Assembly: GCA_046199005.1 (NCBI GenBank) | Contig: CP176050.1 | Location: 3,844,001 to 3,908,000 of the forward strand | Direction: 5' to 3' | From: Ascidiimonas sp046199005 | GTDB taxonomy: Bacteria > Bacteroidota > Bacteroidia > Flavobacteriales > Flavobacteriaceae | DNA: 64,000 bases | Part shown: piece after piece, positions 46,463 through 55,772 of the stretch | Numbering within the stretch: the first letter of the stretch is position 1 | Layout of the letters: every line of letters starts with the position of its first letter | Translations under genes and position numbers: made by a program | Notes under the pieces: generated by a model | The model's input: the letters and a program-made list of their open reading frames with translations, nothing else | Database searches by the model: none | What the model was told of the DNA's origin: nothing

Positions 46463-47668
46463 ATGTCTGAAATCGTTAAGAAAACCGAAGATTTTGTAAC
46501 TGATTTGCTCACGCATAAATTAAGTGACGACTATTTGTATCATAATGTCCGTCACACCGAACGGGTTGTTAAAAATACTAAAGAAATACTTAAAAATAGT
46601 GATCTTGGAGAGGACGAGGCAGAAATTATATTGATTGCATCCTGGTTTCACGATACTGGCTTTACAGAACAGTTTGAAAATCACGAAGAAATTGGATGTA
46701 GAATAGCTGAAGACTTTCTCAGAAAAGAAGGATATGCAGATGAAAAGATAGCACAGGTAAAAAAATGCATCAGGGCTACCAAAATGAATTACGTACCTCA
46801 GGATTTGATGGAAGAGGTAATAAGGGATGCAGACAGTTCGCATTTTGCAAAAGAGAGCTATCCGGAGACAGCAGAAGTGCTTCGGGAAGAACTAAGATTG
46901 CTTGGTGTGAAAAATTACTCCATTCAAGAATGGCGTGATGAAAATATTAAAATGTACACCACCGGTCATCAGTTTTATACCGATTATGCAAAGAAGAACT
47001 GGCAAAAAGACAAGGACAAAAACCTTAAAAAGCTCATTAAAGCCAAGAAAAAGTTTAAGCGAGTTGAGAAAAAAGAATCTATAAAAGCTTCACTTAAAAG
47101 TAGTAGTCCCGAAAGAGGAATTCAAACTCTTTACAGGGTAACCCTTCGCAATCACTTAAAATTGAGTGATATTGCAGATACCAAAGCAAATATTTTGTTG
47201 TCGGTAAATGCAATCATCATTTCGCTTGCATTATCTAATTTGATCCCTAAATTAGACAACCCCTCAAATACCTACTTACTGGTACCTACAGCTATATTTA
47301 TATTATTTAGTGTGGCTAGTATGGTACTTTCTGTTTTGGCTACTCGACCTAACGTCACCCGAGGAGAATTCACCAAAGAAGACGTTGAAAAAAAGAATGT
47401 GAATCTTCTGTTTTTTGGGAATTTCCATAAAATGGAGCTTAAAGATTTTGAGTGGGCGATCAGCGAAGTCATTCAAGATAAAGACTACCTTTATAATTCA
47501 CTTACTAAAGATCTTTATTTTCTGGGGAAAGTATTGGATAGAAAATACAGAATCCTTAGACTAACGTATACGATCTTCATGATCGGGATTATTGTTTCGG
47601 TGATTGCTTTTGGAGTAGCTTATAAATTATATGGCACTGGAAGAATTGCGGAAGCTCTTGCAAGCTAG
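46463..47668 (+). CDS. HD phosphohydrolase fused to Pycsar-effector-like membrane domain
   Basis: A 401-aa protein from the ATG at 46463; an in-frame TTG at 46439 is less likely. The N-terminal HD domain (about 1-190) has H31 (NVRHTERV), H63-D64 (FHDTG) and D122/D124 (RDADSSH). A basic linker (about 175-210, KKLIKAKKKFKRVEKKE) leads to a DUF5706/PycTM-like region. This begins LSDIADTKANILLSVNAIIIS and has hydrophobic segments near 240-260, 268-293 and 370-395. PycTM domains serve as membrane-disrupting effectors in Pycsar anti-phage systems. No nucleotide cyclase gene is adjacent, so this copy is an orphan with possible housekeeping or signalling roles. Confidence 0.82.
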   Translation: MSEIVKKTEDFVTDLLTHKLSDDYLYHNVRHTERVVKNTKEILKNSDLGEDEAEIILIASWFHDTGFTEQFENHEEIGCRIAEDFLRKEGYADEKIAQVKKCIRATKMNYVPQDLMEEVIRDADSSHFAKESYPETAEVLREELRLLGVKNYSIQEWRDENIKMYTTGHQFYTDYAKKNWQKDKDKNLKKLIKAKKKFKRVEKKESIKASLKSSSPERGIQTLYRVTLRNHLKLSDIADTKANILLSVNAIIISLALSNLIPKLDNPSNTYLLVPTAIFILFSVASMVLSVLATRPNVTRGEFTKEDVEKKNVNLLFFGNFHKMELKDFEWAISEVIQDKDYLYNSLTKDLYFLGKVLDRKYRILRLTYTIFMIGIIVSVIAFGVAYKLYGTGRIAEALAS

Positions 47669-47679
47669 AAAATCGTCAT

Positions 47680-50034
47680 TTACCCTTTTATCACTTCTAG
47701 AAGATCTTTGTAGGTGTAATATTTAGGTTCGTCTTCACCTTTACGGGTATACAAGACTTTCACAAGCATCACTTTAAGACCACTAACTCCTTGTAAGGGT
47801 TCTACCTCATGAATTTCGGTATCTTTACTCACGATATTTTGAGCATGTAGAAGTTCTACGTATCTCAAGTACTCTTTCTCATGCTTTTTAGAGGAGTATA
47901 CTATGGCGATCATTCCTTCTTTGGTAATTCGCTCTGTACTGCTTGCTATGAATGCTTTGTCAATGCGCTTTTTAACTACTTCATACCGGGCATTGTAGGT
48001 TCCGTCTACATCAAACTGACGCTCGTCCATTCTAAATCGTACACTTAAGGTGTCACTGTGCACAAAAATCATGGAAGCTACGCCTAGTTTGACTGGCAGT
48101 TCGGGTTGCATGTTGTAAAAGACATTCTCCATTTCGCACATAGTTTTCAATTGCCATAATCGTAGATTTTGCAGATAGATGTTACTGTATTTTTTATGCT
48201 GAGAAATGGAGGCACCAATATACATGTTGTGCTCAATACCATCTGTCTTATACCGTTCAAAATAATGAGGGAACATCGCCTGTGCTTCTTTCTGCTTTTC
48301 GTCGATCACCCGTGCCAGCTTTTTGTTTATAATATTTACCGTGTCATCATAATCTTTACGATATTTATACACTGCTTTATCATTATTCAGATGACCATAA
48401 TAACTTGATACGAGTTCTTCAAGTTCTTTGCTCTGAGATGCAAGATGATCAAGTACCGGATGAATCTCTTCTACAAGAAAGTCAATTATTTTTTGTTCAC
48501 TGCTCGTCTCAATAGACTCTCGTAAGTCGGTGAGGTAATTTTTAATCCGGAAATTAATCTCATCATAAATAGGGAGCGATTCCTGCTTGCCGGCCATTAC
48601 AAAAATATCGCTCACCAGATTCAGTTGGATAAGAAGGTCTTTTTGAATGGATTCATTTCTTGCTATGGACGAATTTCGAATGTCTATCTGACCGTATAGC
48701 GGAAATACATCTTTAAAAACAACCTCATTGAAAACAGGTTGTTCCCCTCTTTGTTGTGCTCTTAAAAACTTGCGAGCCTCATTCTCAAATTTCCAATAAA
48801 CACTCTCATGAATTGATGTACATTCGTGTTGAATAATAGCATCTATTTGATTCATTTCTTCTGCAATCGAACTAATTATTGAAGTAACCAAATAAGGCAT
48901 TACATCTTCTAATTTATTCGCATTTACACTGTGCAGTTCAAAAGGTTTCGTAGACACGAGTTCCAATACACCCAGAAGTTTATCTTCGTTGAGAATAGGA
49001 GCCAGGATCGCGCTATTAAAACCTTGCTCATACAAGTTCTTATAGGGAGGGGACGCATTTGAAAGTTTATAGTATTTTTCAACATCTGCGACCGAAAAAT
49101 AGGTTTTTTTATCAAACAGCGTTTTGAAAGAAGATGAACACAAGGCATCCTTACAGGCGATCTCATCTTCTTCATTTAAGAGAAAGCTGCTGATGTCTTT
49201 TTTAGGTGCATGTTCAAACTTATGAGAAAACTCATCATAAGCTGCAAATCCAACTTTAATGTTTTTGCTGTTGTAAATGGACTGAAAGATCTTTTCGAAT
49301 GATTCTGAAAAATCTTTATCATCTGTATTTAAGGCCAGTAGATTTGATTTTAGTTCTGATATCGAATTATCAACCGTCACATCGAACATATTCGAGATAA
49401 CAAAACCCCGACAAATCCAGCTTTCAGGTGGAAACTTTTCTTTCCATAGATCAAGATTATCAAAACTATCCATCAGTAGCTTGATATCTTCATCCGTAAT
49501 ATCTACTGCTTTCTCGGTAGGAATGATCTCGGTATAGTCTGCGTTGTACATTATTCTATAGTGCCGCATGAGACCTTTCGCATCGGGAATATCAAAGAAA
49601 AGTGGTCTTTTGAAATCCATATCTACCCCATAATGAAATTTCAGGATGACACTACATGCCAGAATATATAAGTGACTTTCAGGCATATTCCTTATTTTCA
49701 ACTCAAAATCAGCTCCTGCATCCTGTATAATCTTTTCAAAACGTTTGGATGTACTAAAAAAAAGATTTTCAAATGGTATGGTCGCTGCCTTTATCTCATT
49801 TTGAGTTAGCACATCAGAGAATGCGTCTTGCAAGATGGTATCGATTTCCTTTTTGTAGGTATCAAGTAGTGTATCATCATCAAACCCGTCAGCAAGCTCA
49901 GGAACTTTCGCAGCTACAGCAAGAATATGTTGTGCTTTTTGTGCTAAACAGTCATTTTCACTGTCTTTCTGTTTTTCATAAACATCCAGAAGCTTCTTAA
50001 AACTTATCTTTATTTGTAATGGTGAATCCTTCAT
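47680..50034 (-). CDS. GAF-domain protein of unknown function
   Basis: A 784-aa cytoplasmic protein. The only recognised domain is a GAF fold at about residues 250-400 (VGFAAYDEFSHKFEHAP; YEQGFNSAILAPILNEDKLLGVLELVS). The N-terminal 200 residues contain an unassigned alpha/beta region, and the C-terminal 380 are mostly helical and charged, without kinase or cyclase motifs. A partial -7 element (TATATTTG, 50063-50056 on this strand) is 22 bp upstream. It is convergent with the HD/PycTM gene and divergent from a metallophosphoesterase. It may sense a small ligand; nothing more can be said. Confidence 0.7.
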   Translation of the reverse strand: MKDSPLQIKISFKKLLDVYEKQKDSENDCLAQKAQHILAVAAKVPELADGFDDDTLLDTYKKEIDTILQDAFSDVLTQNEIKAATIPFENLFFSTSKRFEKIIQDAGADFELKIRNMPESHLYILACSVILKFHYGVDMDFKRPLFFDIPDAKGLMRHYRIMYNADYTEIIPTEKAVDITDEDIKLLMDSFDNLDLWKEKFPPESWICRGFVISNMFDVTVDNSISELKSNLLALNTDDKDFSESFEKIFQSIYNSKNIKVGFAAYDEFSHKFEHAPKKDISSFLLNEEDEIACKDALCSSSFKTLFDKKTYFSVADVEKYYKLSNASPPYKNLYEQGFNSAILAPILNEDKLLGVLELVSTKPFELHSVNANKLEDVMPYLVTSIISSIAEEMNQIDAIIQHECTSIHESVYWKFENEARKFLRAQQRGEQPVFNEVVFKDVFPLYGQIDIRNSSIARNESIQKDLLIQLNLVSDIFVMAGKQESLPIYDEINFRIKNYLTDLRESIETSSEQKIIDFLVEEIHPVLDHLASQSKELEELVSSYYGHLNNDKAVYKYRKDYDDTVNIINKKLARVIDEKQKEAQAMFPHYFERYKTDGIEHNMYIGASISQHKKYSNIYLQNLRLWQLKTMCEMENVFYNMQPELPVKLGVASMIFVHSDTLSVRFRMDERQFDVDGTYNARYEVVKKRIDKAFIASSTERITKEGMIAIVYSSKKHEKEYLRYVELLHAQNIVSKDTEIHEVEPLQGVSGLKVMLVKVLYTRKGEDEPKYYTYKDLLEVIKG

Positions 50035-50181
50035 TTATCAAGCCTTCCTTAATAACAAATATACAAAACGTAAGCAGGAAGAACTGTTAAGTTTTTCTTA
50101 CTTCATCCAAATCCTTCTTATTTAGTCGAAGAAACCAGAGTTTTATTACTCATATATTTTATCGATATTTATTAAAAAAAT

Positions 50182-51078
50182 ATGTCTTCCAGACGCTTGT
50201 TGTCAAATGCTTTTAAGAAAGCAAAAAGAGTTCCTTTTTCCGATGCATCACGACTCATCCTGTTTAGTGACTGTCATCGGGGAGATAACAGTTTTGCAGA
50301 CGATTTTGCTAACAATCGAAATATCTATTTTCATGCGCTCAAGTATTATTTTGATGAAGGCTTTAGTTATTTTGAGTTAGGAGACGGCGACGAATTATGG
50401 GAAAATCATTCCTTTGAGGCAATTCTTAAAGCTCATAAAAATGTTTTTATGATCATGAAGCAATTTTATGATGATGGACGGTTGCATCTTATTTATGGTA
50501 ACCACGATATGGTTTATAAAAATCGGAATTATGTCGCAAAAAATCTGTTCTCCTATTTTGATCCTAAAACGGGTAAAGACGAGCCTCTTTTTACAGGCAT
50601 AGATGTGCATGAATCTATTGTACTGGAACATGAAAATACCGGACAACAACTTTTCCTTATTCACGGTCATCAGGCAGATTGGTGGAATTATACGTTCTGG
50701 AGATGGGGAAGATTTCTGGTACGTGTTCTATGGAAACCGCTTCAGGTAGTGGGTATTGCAGACCCCACGAGTCCTGCTAAAAATCATAAAGAATTAATTA
50801 AAGTAGAACGTAGAATCAAAAGGTGGATCTATGAAAATGAGAATCAATTAACCATTACGGGTCATACACACCGACCTCGTTTTCCAGAGCCGGGGGATCT
50901 TGCCTTCTTTAATGATGGCAGCTGCGTTCATCCGAGATCTATAACAGGAATAGAGATTGAAAAAGGTGCAATTTCACTTATAAAATGGAATATAGACACT
51001 ACCGATAATGGTTTTTTGCAAATCGTAAGAACTGTACTGGAAGGGCCAGTACCTTTAAGCGAATACATCACAGAATAA
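50182..51078 (+). CDS. Calcineurin-like metallophosphoesterase
   Basis: A 298-aa cytoplasmic phosphoesterase. Metal-binding motifs run in order: FSDCHRGDN (about 30), GDGDELWE (about 68), YGNHDMVYK (about 110), IHGHQADWW (about 165) and TGHTHRPRFP (about 230). The general fold is shared with LpxH-type UDP-diacylglucosamine hydrolases, but the sequence differs enough that the substrate should be left open. The 147-bp region upstream is AT-rich and holds no clear promoter match. Confidence 0.85.
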   Translation: MSSRRLLSNAFKKAKRVPFSDASRLILFSDCHRGDNSFADDFANNRNIYFHALKYYFDEGFSYFELGDGDELWENHSFEAILKAHKNVFMIMKQFYDDGRLHLIYGNHDMVYKNRNYVAKNLFSYFDPKTGKDEPLFTGIDVHESIVLEHENTGQQLFLIHGHQADWWNYTFWRWGRFLVRVLWKPLQVVGIADPTSPAKNHKELIKVERRIKRWIYENENQLTITGHTHRPRFPEPGDLAFFNDGSCVHPRSITGIEIEKGAISLIKWNIDTTDNGFLQIVRTVLEGPVPLSEYITE

Positions 51079-51089
51079 TCTGAAAATTT

Positions 51090-51419
51090 CTATGACTCAG
51101 GGGCAATTTCAATAGCCAAACCATCAAGGTCATCAGTTATAGGAATCTGACAACCTAAACGACTATTGGGCTTCACATAAAAAGCCTCCGCCAGCATCGC
51201 TTCTTCCTCATCACCCATCGCCGGTAATTCTTTGTCTTCCGATAAAATATAACACTGGCAGGAAGCACACATTGCCATGCCCCCACATGTACCCTCTACC
51301 GGAAGTTCGTAGGCCTTGCAAAGTTCCATAAGGTTCATCGCCATATCTGTGGGTGCTTCCACCTCATGTATAGCACCCTCGCGATCTGTAATGCTAATCT
51401 TAATATCAGACATACTCAT
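51090..51419 (-). CDS. 2Fe-2S ferredoxin (adrenodoxin type)
   Basis: A 109-aa electron carrier. Cysteines 45, 51, 54 and 90 fit the C-x5-C-x2-C...C pattern of plant/adrenodoxin-type 2Fe-2S clusters (EGTCGGMAMCASC; RLGC). The family end motif IEIAPES follows. Two in-frame ATGs (51419 and 51413) could serve as start. It lies downstream of the ferredoxin-NADP reductase, separated by a strong hairpin, so it is likely transcribed on its own as well. It is a probable partner of that reductase. Confidence 0.92.
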   Translation of the reverse strand: MSMSDIKISITDREGAIHEVEAPTDMAMNLMELCKAYELPVEGTCGGMAMCASCQCYILSEDKELPAMGDEEEAMLAEAFYVKPNSRLGCQIPITDDLDGLAIEIAPES

Positions 51420-51454
51420 TATTTGCAGTTAAAAATAATAAAAAAAAGCATCGT

Positions 51455-51500
51455 AAAACAAAATAATCTACCAAATAAGTAGATTATTTTGTTTTTTTAG
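51455..51500. terminator. Long hairpin terminator between reductase and ferredoxin genes
   Basis: A 17-bp perfect stem (51455-51471 with 51479-51495), loop CAAATAA, has T-runs on both strands' exits. It closes the Mrp-NifU-reductase operon on the minus strand. Confidence 0.85.
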
Positions 51501-51512
51501 AATTTATGTAGA

Positions 51513-52565
51513 TTAATCTATAGATTTAATCACTGCTTTTTCTGCCTCTTTTCGGGAACCGTCAAAACCATTAATTCCGCTGACAGTCGTATATTTCATA
51601 ACATATTTCTTGTCGGGGAATATTCGCTGATAGGCACTTTGACACATGAGGGTAGCCTCATGAAAACCGCATAAAATAAGTTTTAATTTTCCCGGATATG
51701 TATTTACATCACCAATCGCATAAATACCCGGAATATTTGTCTGGTAATCAAGGGCGTTATTCACTTTGATGGCATTCTTCTCTATCTCAAGCCCCCAGTT
51801 GGCAATTGGCCCCAATTTAGGCGACAATCCGAAGAGTGGAATAAATTCATCTGTCTCTACGTTTCGCTGGACGCCTTCTTTTTCGATAGTTAGCGACTCC
51901 AATCTATTTTCTCCATGCAAGGCAGTTATCTCAGCAGGCGTAATCAACTCTATTTTGCCCGACTTTTTTAATTCACGCACCTTTTCTACGGAATCCAGAG
52001 CACCTCTAAACTCATTTCTACGATGTACGAGCGTTACTTTAGACGCAAGATCGGCCAAAAATATACTCCAATCCAACGCTGAATCTCCACCACCTGCTAT
52101 GACTACTCTCTTGTTGCGATAAACCTCAGGATCTTTGATCATGTAAGAGACACCTTTATCCTCGTAATTGTTCAAATTATCTAAAAGTGGCTTTCTTGGT
52201 TCAAAACTACCAAGCCCTCCTGCAATTGCAACTACCGGAGCCTTGTGTTGCGTTCCTTTATTTGTTGTTACAATAAAAGATCCATCTTCCAGTTTCTCAA
52301 TAGATTCTGCTCTCTCCCCTAACGTAAAGCCGGGTGAGAATGGTTTGATCTGCTCCATTAAGTTATCTACCAATTGCCCCGCCATTACTTCGGGAAACCC
52401 AGGAATATCATAAATAGGCTTTTTAGGATAGATCTCGGCACATTGTCCGCCGGGTTGGGGAAGTGCATCTATTAAGTGGCATTTTAACTTTAATAAACCA
52501 GCTTCAAAAACAGCAAAGAGACCGGTAGGACCAGCCCCTATGATTAAAATATCTGTTGTAATCAT
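51513..52565 (-). CDS. Ferredoxin-NADP reductase, thioredoxin-reductase-like type
   Basis: A 350-aa FAD/NAD(P)-binding oxidoreductase. The FAD site is GAGPTGLFAVFEAG (about 8-21), then PQPGGQC (without the CxxC of true thioredoxin reductases, which points to the FNR2 type). The NADPH site is AGGGDSALDWS (about 160). The C-terminal FAD motif is GIYAIGDVNTYPGKLKLI. It presumably passes electrons between NADPH and the adjacent 2Fe-2S ferredoxin. It starts 6 bp after the NifU-C gene. Confidence 0.92.
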   Translation of the reverse strand: MITTDILIIGAGPTGLFAVFEAGLLKLKCHLIDALPQPGGQCAEIYPKKPIYDIPGFPEVMAGQLVDNLMEQIKPFSPGFTLGERAESIEKLEDGSFIVTTNKGTQHKAPVVAIAGGLGSFEPRKPLLDNLNNYEDKGVSYMIKDPEVYRNKRVVIAGGGDSALDWSIFLADLASKVTLVHRRNEFRGALDSVEKVRELKKSGKIELITPAEITALHGENRLESLTIEKEGVQRNVETDEFIPLFGLSPKLGPIANWGLEIEKNAIKVNNALDYQTNIPGIYAIGDVNTYPGKLKLILCGFHEATLMCQSAYQRIFPDKKYVMKYTTVSGINGFDGSRKEAEKAVIKSID

Positions 52566-52571
52566 TTCTCC

Positions 52572-52811
52572 TTAATCTACATTAACCACCTGTTCAATCT
52601 GCGGAACATACTTTTTGATAGTCATTTCCACTCCACTTTTAAGTGTCATTTGGTTTACCGAACATCCAACACACGCGCCTTCCAGCCTCACTTTCACAAG
52701 TTTATCTTCATCTATGGAAACCAAAGAAATATTTCCTCCATCGCTCTCCAGAAACGGTCGTATCTCGGCCAATGCCTTTTCAACATTCATTCTTACTTCC
52801 TCTGATGTCAT
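52572..52811 (-). CDS. NifU C-terminal domain Fe-S scaffold/carrier
   Basis: A 79-aa protein from the ATG at 52811, which lies 2 bp after the Mrp stop. It is a stand-alone NifU-C/Nfu domain with the cluster-binding C-x2-C in GACVGCSVNQMTLKSGVE and the family start VEKALAEIRPFLESDGG. It should carry Fe-S clusters to target proteins and belongs to an Fe-S operon with the Mrp ATPase and ferredoxin reductase. Confidence 0.93.
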   Translation of the reverse strand: MTSEEVRMNVEKALAEIRPFLESDGGNISLVSIDEDKLVKVRLEGACVGCSVNQMTLKSGVEMTIKKYVPQIEQVVNVD

Positions 52812-52813
52812 AT

Positions 52814-53944
52814 TTACTTCTTTTTGACCGCGGCACATCCAGCCATGGTCGTTATTTTAATAGCCTCCGTTGGAGGCAGACTTTTGTTTCTATATACTAC
52901 CTGCTCTACCGTATTTCTGGTAAGTTCTTCAAATGCGGTTTCCAGCGGGGTCGCTGTCTGCATAGCCGCCGGTCTACCGGAATCTCCTGCCTCACGAATG
53001 CTTTGCACCAGTGGGATCTGACCTAAAAGCGGAACTTTTAAATCCTCAGAGAGGTTTTTGGCTCCTTCTTTTCCGAAAATATAATACTTGTGATCCGGAA
53101 GCTCCGCAGGTGTAAAATAGGCCATGTTCTCTACAATACCTAATACCGGCACATTGATATTTTCCTGTTGAAACATAGCTACACCTTTTCGGGCGTCTGC
53201 CAATGCTACATGCTGTGGGGTGCTTACTACAACTGCTCCTGTAATAGGCAATGACTGCATAATACTCAAATGAATATCTCCGGTACCGGGTGGCAGGTCA
53301 AGTAATAAAAAATCAAGCTCTCCCCAGGCTGCTTCAAATATCATTTGATTTAGTGCTTTAGCTGCCATGGGACCTCTCCAAATCACCGCCTGATTGGGTT
53401 GCGTAAAAAATCCAATAGATAAGATCTGCACTCCGTAACTTTCAATTGGCTTCATTTTCGATTTACCGTCAATGTTTACTGCCAACGGTTTTTCTCCTTC
53501 CACATCAAACATGATAGGTGCTGAAGGACCATAAATGTCTGCATCCAGCAATCCTACACTAAAACCCATTTTTGAAAGCGTGACCGCCAGATTCGCTGTG
53601 ATCGTAGATTTACCAACACCTCCTTTTCCGGAAGCTACTGCTATGATATTTTTGATCCCCGGAATTGACTTCCCCTTTATTACAGGTTTGTCAGGAGCTT
53701 CTACCTTAATATTTACCTTGATCTTTGCTTTTTCATAAACTTTTTGGTGAATCACTTTTAAGATCTCGACTTCTGTCTTTTTTCGTGCCTGTAAACTAGG
53801 GTTGGAAATTGTGATATCTACCACTACCTCATCCCCAAATGTCATTACATTAGTTACAGCACCACTCTCTACCATATTTTTACCTTCGCCCGGAACAGTA
53901 ATTGTTTCAAGTGCACTCAGTATTTGTTTGCGGTCTAATTTCAT
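52814..53944 (-). CDS. Mrp/NBP35-family iron-sulfur carrier ATPase
   Basis: A 376-aa P-loop ATPase from the ATG at 53944; an upstream start would add unlikely residues. An N-terminal DUF59/MIP18 domain (about 1-85) is followed by the deviant Walker A (ASGKGGVGKST, about 107), LLDADIYGPS and LDLPPGTGD. The end is AGCAAVKKK; the C-x2-C found in many NBP35 proteins is not visible. It loads or transfers Fe-S clusters and is coupled to the NifU-C gene. A -7-like element (TATCTTTG, 53994-53987 on this strand) sits 43 bp upstream. Confidence 0.93.
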   Translation of the reverse strand: MKLDRKQILSALETITVPGEGKNMVESGAVTNVMTFGDEVVVDITISNPSLQARKKTEVEILKVIHQKVYEKAKIKVNIKVEAPDKPVIKGKSIPGIKNIIAVASGKGGVGKSTITANLAVTLSKMGFSVGLLDADIYGPSAPIMFDVEGEKPLAVNIDGKSKMKPIESYGVQILSIGFFTQPNQAVIWRGPMAAKALNQMIFEAAWGELDFLLLDLPPGTGDIHLSIMQSLPITGAVVVSTPQHVALADARKGVAMFQQENINVPVLGIVENMAYFTPAELPDHKYYIFGKEGAKNLSEDLKVPLLGQIPLVQSIREAGDSGRPAAMQTATPLETAFEELTRNTVEQVVYRNKSLPPTEAIKITTMAGCAAVKKK

Positions 53945-53986
53945 ATCTCTTCTTCTTAGGCAATTACTTAAAATGATTCTAAATTG

Positions 53987-53994
53987 CAAAGATA
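53987..53994 (-). promoter_or_regulatory. Candidate -7 promoter element of the Mrp operon
   Basis: TATCTTTG on the minus strand matches TAnnTTTG exactly and would start transcription about 36 nt before the Mrp ATG. I see no convincing TTG at -33. The rest of the intergenic stretch to 54080 shows nothing else. Confidence 0.45.
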
Positions 53995-54080
53995 ATGCTT
54001 CGGTTGGATATCTTGATACCTACAGATGGAATAAACTTATTCGAACATAGACGCTGCTTATTAAAATTGACTTCCGTCGC

Positions 54081-54413
54081 TCACAGTTCAGACGAAGGAT
54101 CCCAGAAATAGTTCTCGAAATTGACAATTTGATTATTAACCACTTCAATCCCTTCGCTTTCTAAGAGTTGCTGCATTAAATTTGTACCTTGAAAATGATG
54201 TTTTCCGGTCAACACTCCTACTCGATTGACCACTCTGTGCGCTGGAACATCTTCTTTCAACCCGGATGCATTCATGGCCCAACCAACCATACGGGCACTT
54301 CGGGCAGTACCCAGGTATGTTGCTATGGCCCCATAGGAGGTGACTCTTCCGTATGGAATATTTCTAGCTACTTCATATACCCGTTCGAAGAAGTTTTCGT
54401 TATCAGGATTCAT
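54081..54413 (-). CDS. Alkyltransferase-like protein (MGMT family, catalytic Cys replaced)
   Basis: A 110-aa protein from the ATG at 54413; ATG 54419 and TTG 54425 are alternatives. It has the MGMT DNA-binding helix-turn-helix (IPYGRVTSYGAIATYLG; ARMVGWAMN). The active-site motif is PAHRVVN, not PCHRV, so it cannot accept alkyl groups. This matches ATL proteins, which bind O6-alkylguanine lesions and recruit nucleotide excision repair. It overlaps the LysE gene by 11 bp. Confidence 0.9.
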   Translation of the reverse strand: MNPDNENFFERVYEVARNIPYGRVTSYGAIATYLGTARSARMVGWAMNASGLKEDVPAHRVVNRVGVLTGKHHFQGTNLMQQLLESEGIEVVNNQIVNFENYFWDPSSEL

Positions 54414-55041
54414 TGGCATATACAATTCTTATAAAAGTGATCACTACTAACACAAGCATCAAAACACTTAGAATATAATCGGAATATTTAGAAAATCGAC
54501 TCCTTTTTGATTCCATTTTATTAAAATAGATCACATACATATATAACATAGAGAAAGTTCCCATTCCGGCAGCTAAGATGAATACAAAGATATCTGTAAA
54601 TTCAAATTTAATCCATCCAGATACATTCCATGCCGCATTCAAACCGGAATAGTACGGAATGGTAAGCATATTCAAGGACGCAAGTAACATTCCTTTAAAA
54701 AAACTGTTTTTCTTACTCACCGAAACCACTTTAATGGTCTTTTTCTTGTTTTTACGGGCTAACAGGAAAAAATAAATAGCAAAAAAAGCAAAAACTACCA
54801 ATGCTATTTTTAAAAGTATGTCGATCACAAAAGGGTTGTTGTACAAATATCTTGAAATAAGTGTCCCAATATATGCCTGTACGATAGTGACGAGCGCTAC
54901 CCCAGCAGAAAAAAGTAATCCGTAAAGCTTTCCTTTTTGCACGCTTATTTTGGCTGCATTTAAATTGAGTAAGCCCGGTGGTACTGCTGCCATAAATGCT
55001 GCAGAGAACGTAGCAAAAAAGAGAATAATAAGGTGAACCAT
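54403..55041 (-). CDS. LysE-family exporter
   Basis: A 212-aa inner-membrane protein with about six hydrophobic segments. The start MVHLIILFFATFSAAFMAAVPPGLLNLNAAKISV matches the LysE/RhtB family, which exports amino acids and small metabolites. Its ATG overlaps the TrmB stop by one base and its end overlaps the alkyltransferase-like gene, so the three form an operon. Substrate unknown. Confidence 0.82.
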   Translation of the reverse strand: MVHLIILFFATFSAAFMAAVPPGLLNLNAAKISVQKGKLYGLLFSAGVALVTIVQAYIGTLISRYLYNNPFVIDILLKIALVVFAFFAIYFFLLARKNKKKTIKVVSVSKKNSFFKGMLLASLNMLTIPYYSGLNAAWNVSGWIKFEFTDIFVFILAAGMGTFSMLYMYVIYFNKMESKRSRFSKYSDYILSVLMLVLVVITFIRIVYANES

Positions 55042-55712
55042 TATTGAATTTTAAACCTTAAATAAGTGATGGGTTTTCCTTGTGCAAGGTATTGCTTTTC
55101 ATAGAAAGTTTGTATTTCGGTCACTTCTTCCGGACTTCCGTGATTTTTGTAGACGTCATGATTTGCATAAAGAACTTCATGCCCCAAACCATGAAGCAAG
55201 CCCAGCGTATACCCGTGCATAAACTCACTGTCGGTTTTTAAATGTACCAAACCATCCGGTTTTAAGATTTGCCGATATTTGGCTAAAAAAGATGTGTTTG
55301 TCATTCGATGCTTGGTACGCTTGTATTTTATTTGAGGATCAGGAAAAGTAATCCAGATTTCGCTTACCTCATGTGCAGCAAATGCCAGATCTATCAATTC
55401 AATCTGTGTGCGCAAAAAAGCAACATTAGGAATATCTTCTTCGATAGCGGTCTTCGCTCCTCTCCAAAAACGGGCTCCTTTTATGTCAATGCCAATGAAA
55501 TTCTTATCGGGATATCTCTTTGCTAAATTAACGGCGTACTCTCCCTTGCCACAACCCAGCTCTAATACAATAGCATTTGAATTCTTAAAAAATGAGGCCC
55601 ATTTTCCCTTCTTTTCAAAATTTCCGGAAACCAACTCTTCTCTGGTTGGTTGTATGACATTGCTGAAGCTTTCATTTTCCTTAAAACGTTTAAGCTTGTT
55701 TTTGCTGCCCAC
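55041..55712 (-). CDS. trmB: tRNA (guanine-N7)-methyltransferase
   Basis: A 223-aa enzyme that makes m7G46 in tRNA. I choose the GTG at 55712 as start because the family begins (M)GSKNKLKRFKEN; the longer frame (from 55856) has no homologous-looking sequence and would run through the divergent gene's promoter. The SAM motif is VLELGCGKGEYAVNLA, then GIDIKGARFWRGAKTA, the tRNA/catalytic motif WITFPDPQIKYKRTKHR and HLKTDSEF. The end overlaps the LysE start. Confidence 0.92.
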   Translation of the reverse strand: MGSKNKLKRFKENESFSNVIQPTREELVSGNFEKKGKWASFFKNSNAIVLELGCGKGEYAVNLAKRYPDKNFIGIDIKGARFWRGAKTAIEEDIPNVAFLRTQIELIDLAFAAHEVSEIWITFPDPQIKYKRTKHRMTNTSFLAKYRQILKPDGLVHLKTDSEFMHGYTLGLLHGLGHEVLYANHDVYKNHGSPEEVTEIQTFYEKQYLAQGKPITYLRFKIQ

Positions 55713-55772
55713 TAAACAATTATTTAAAATTTTAGCAAAATTAATGAAATCTTTATCACCTGAAAATCTGAT

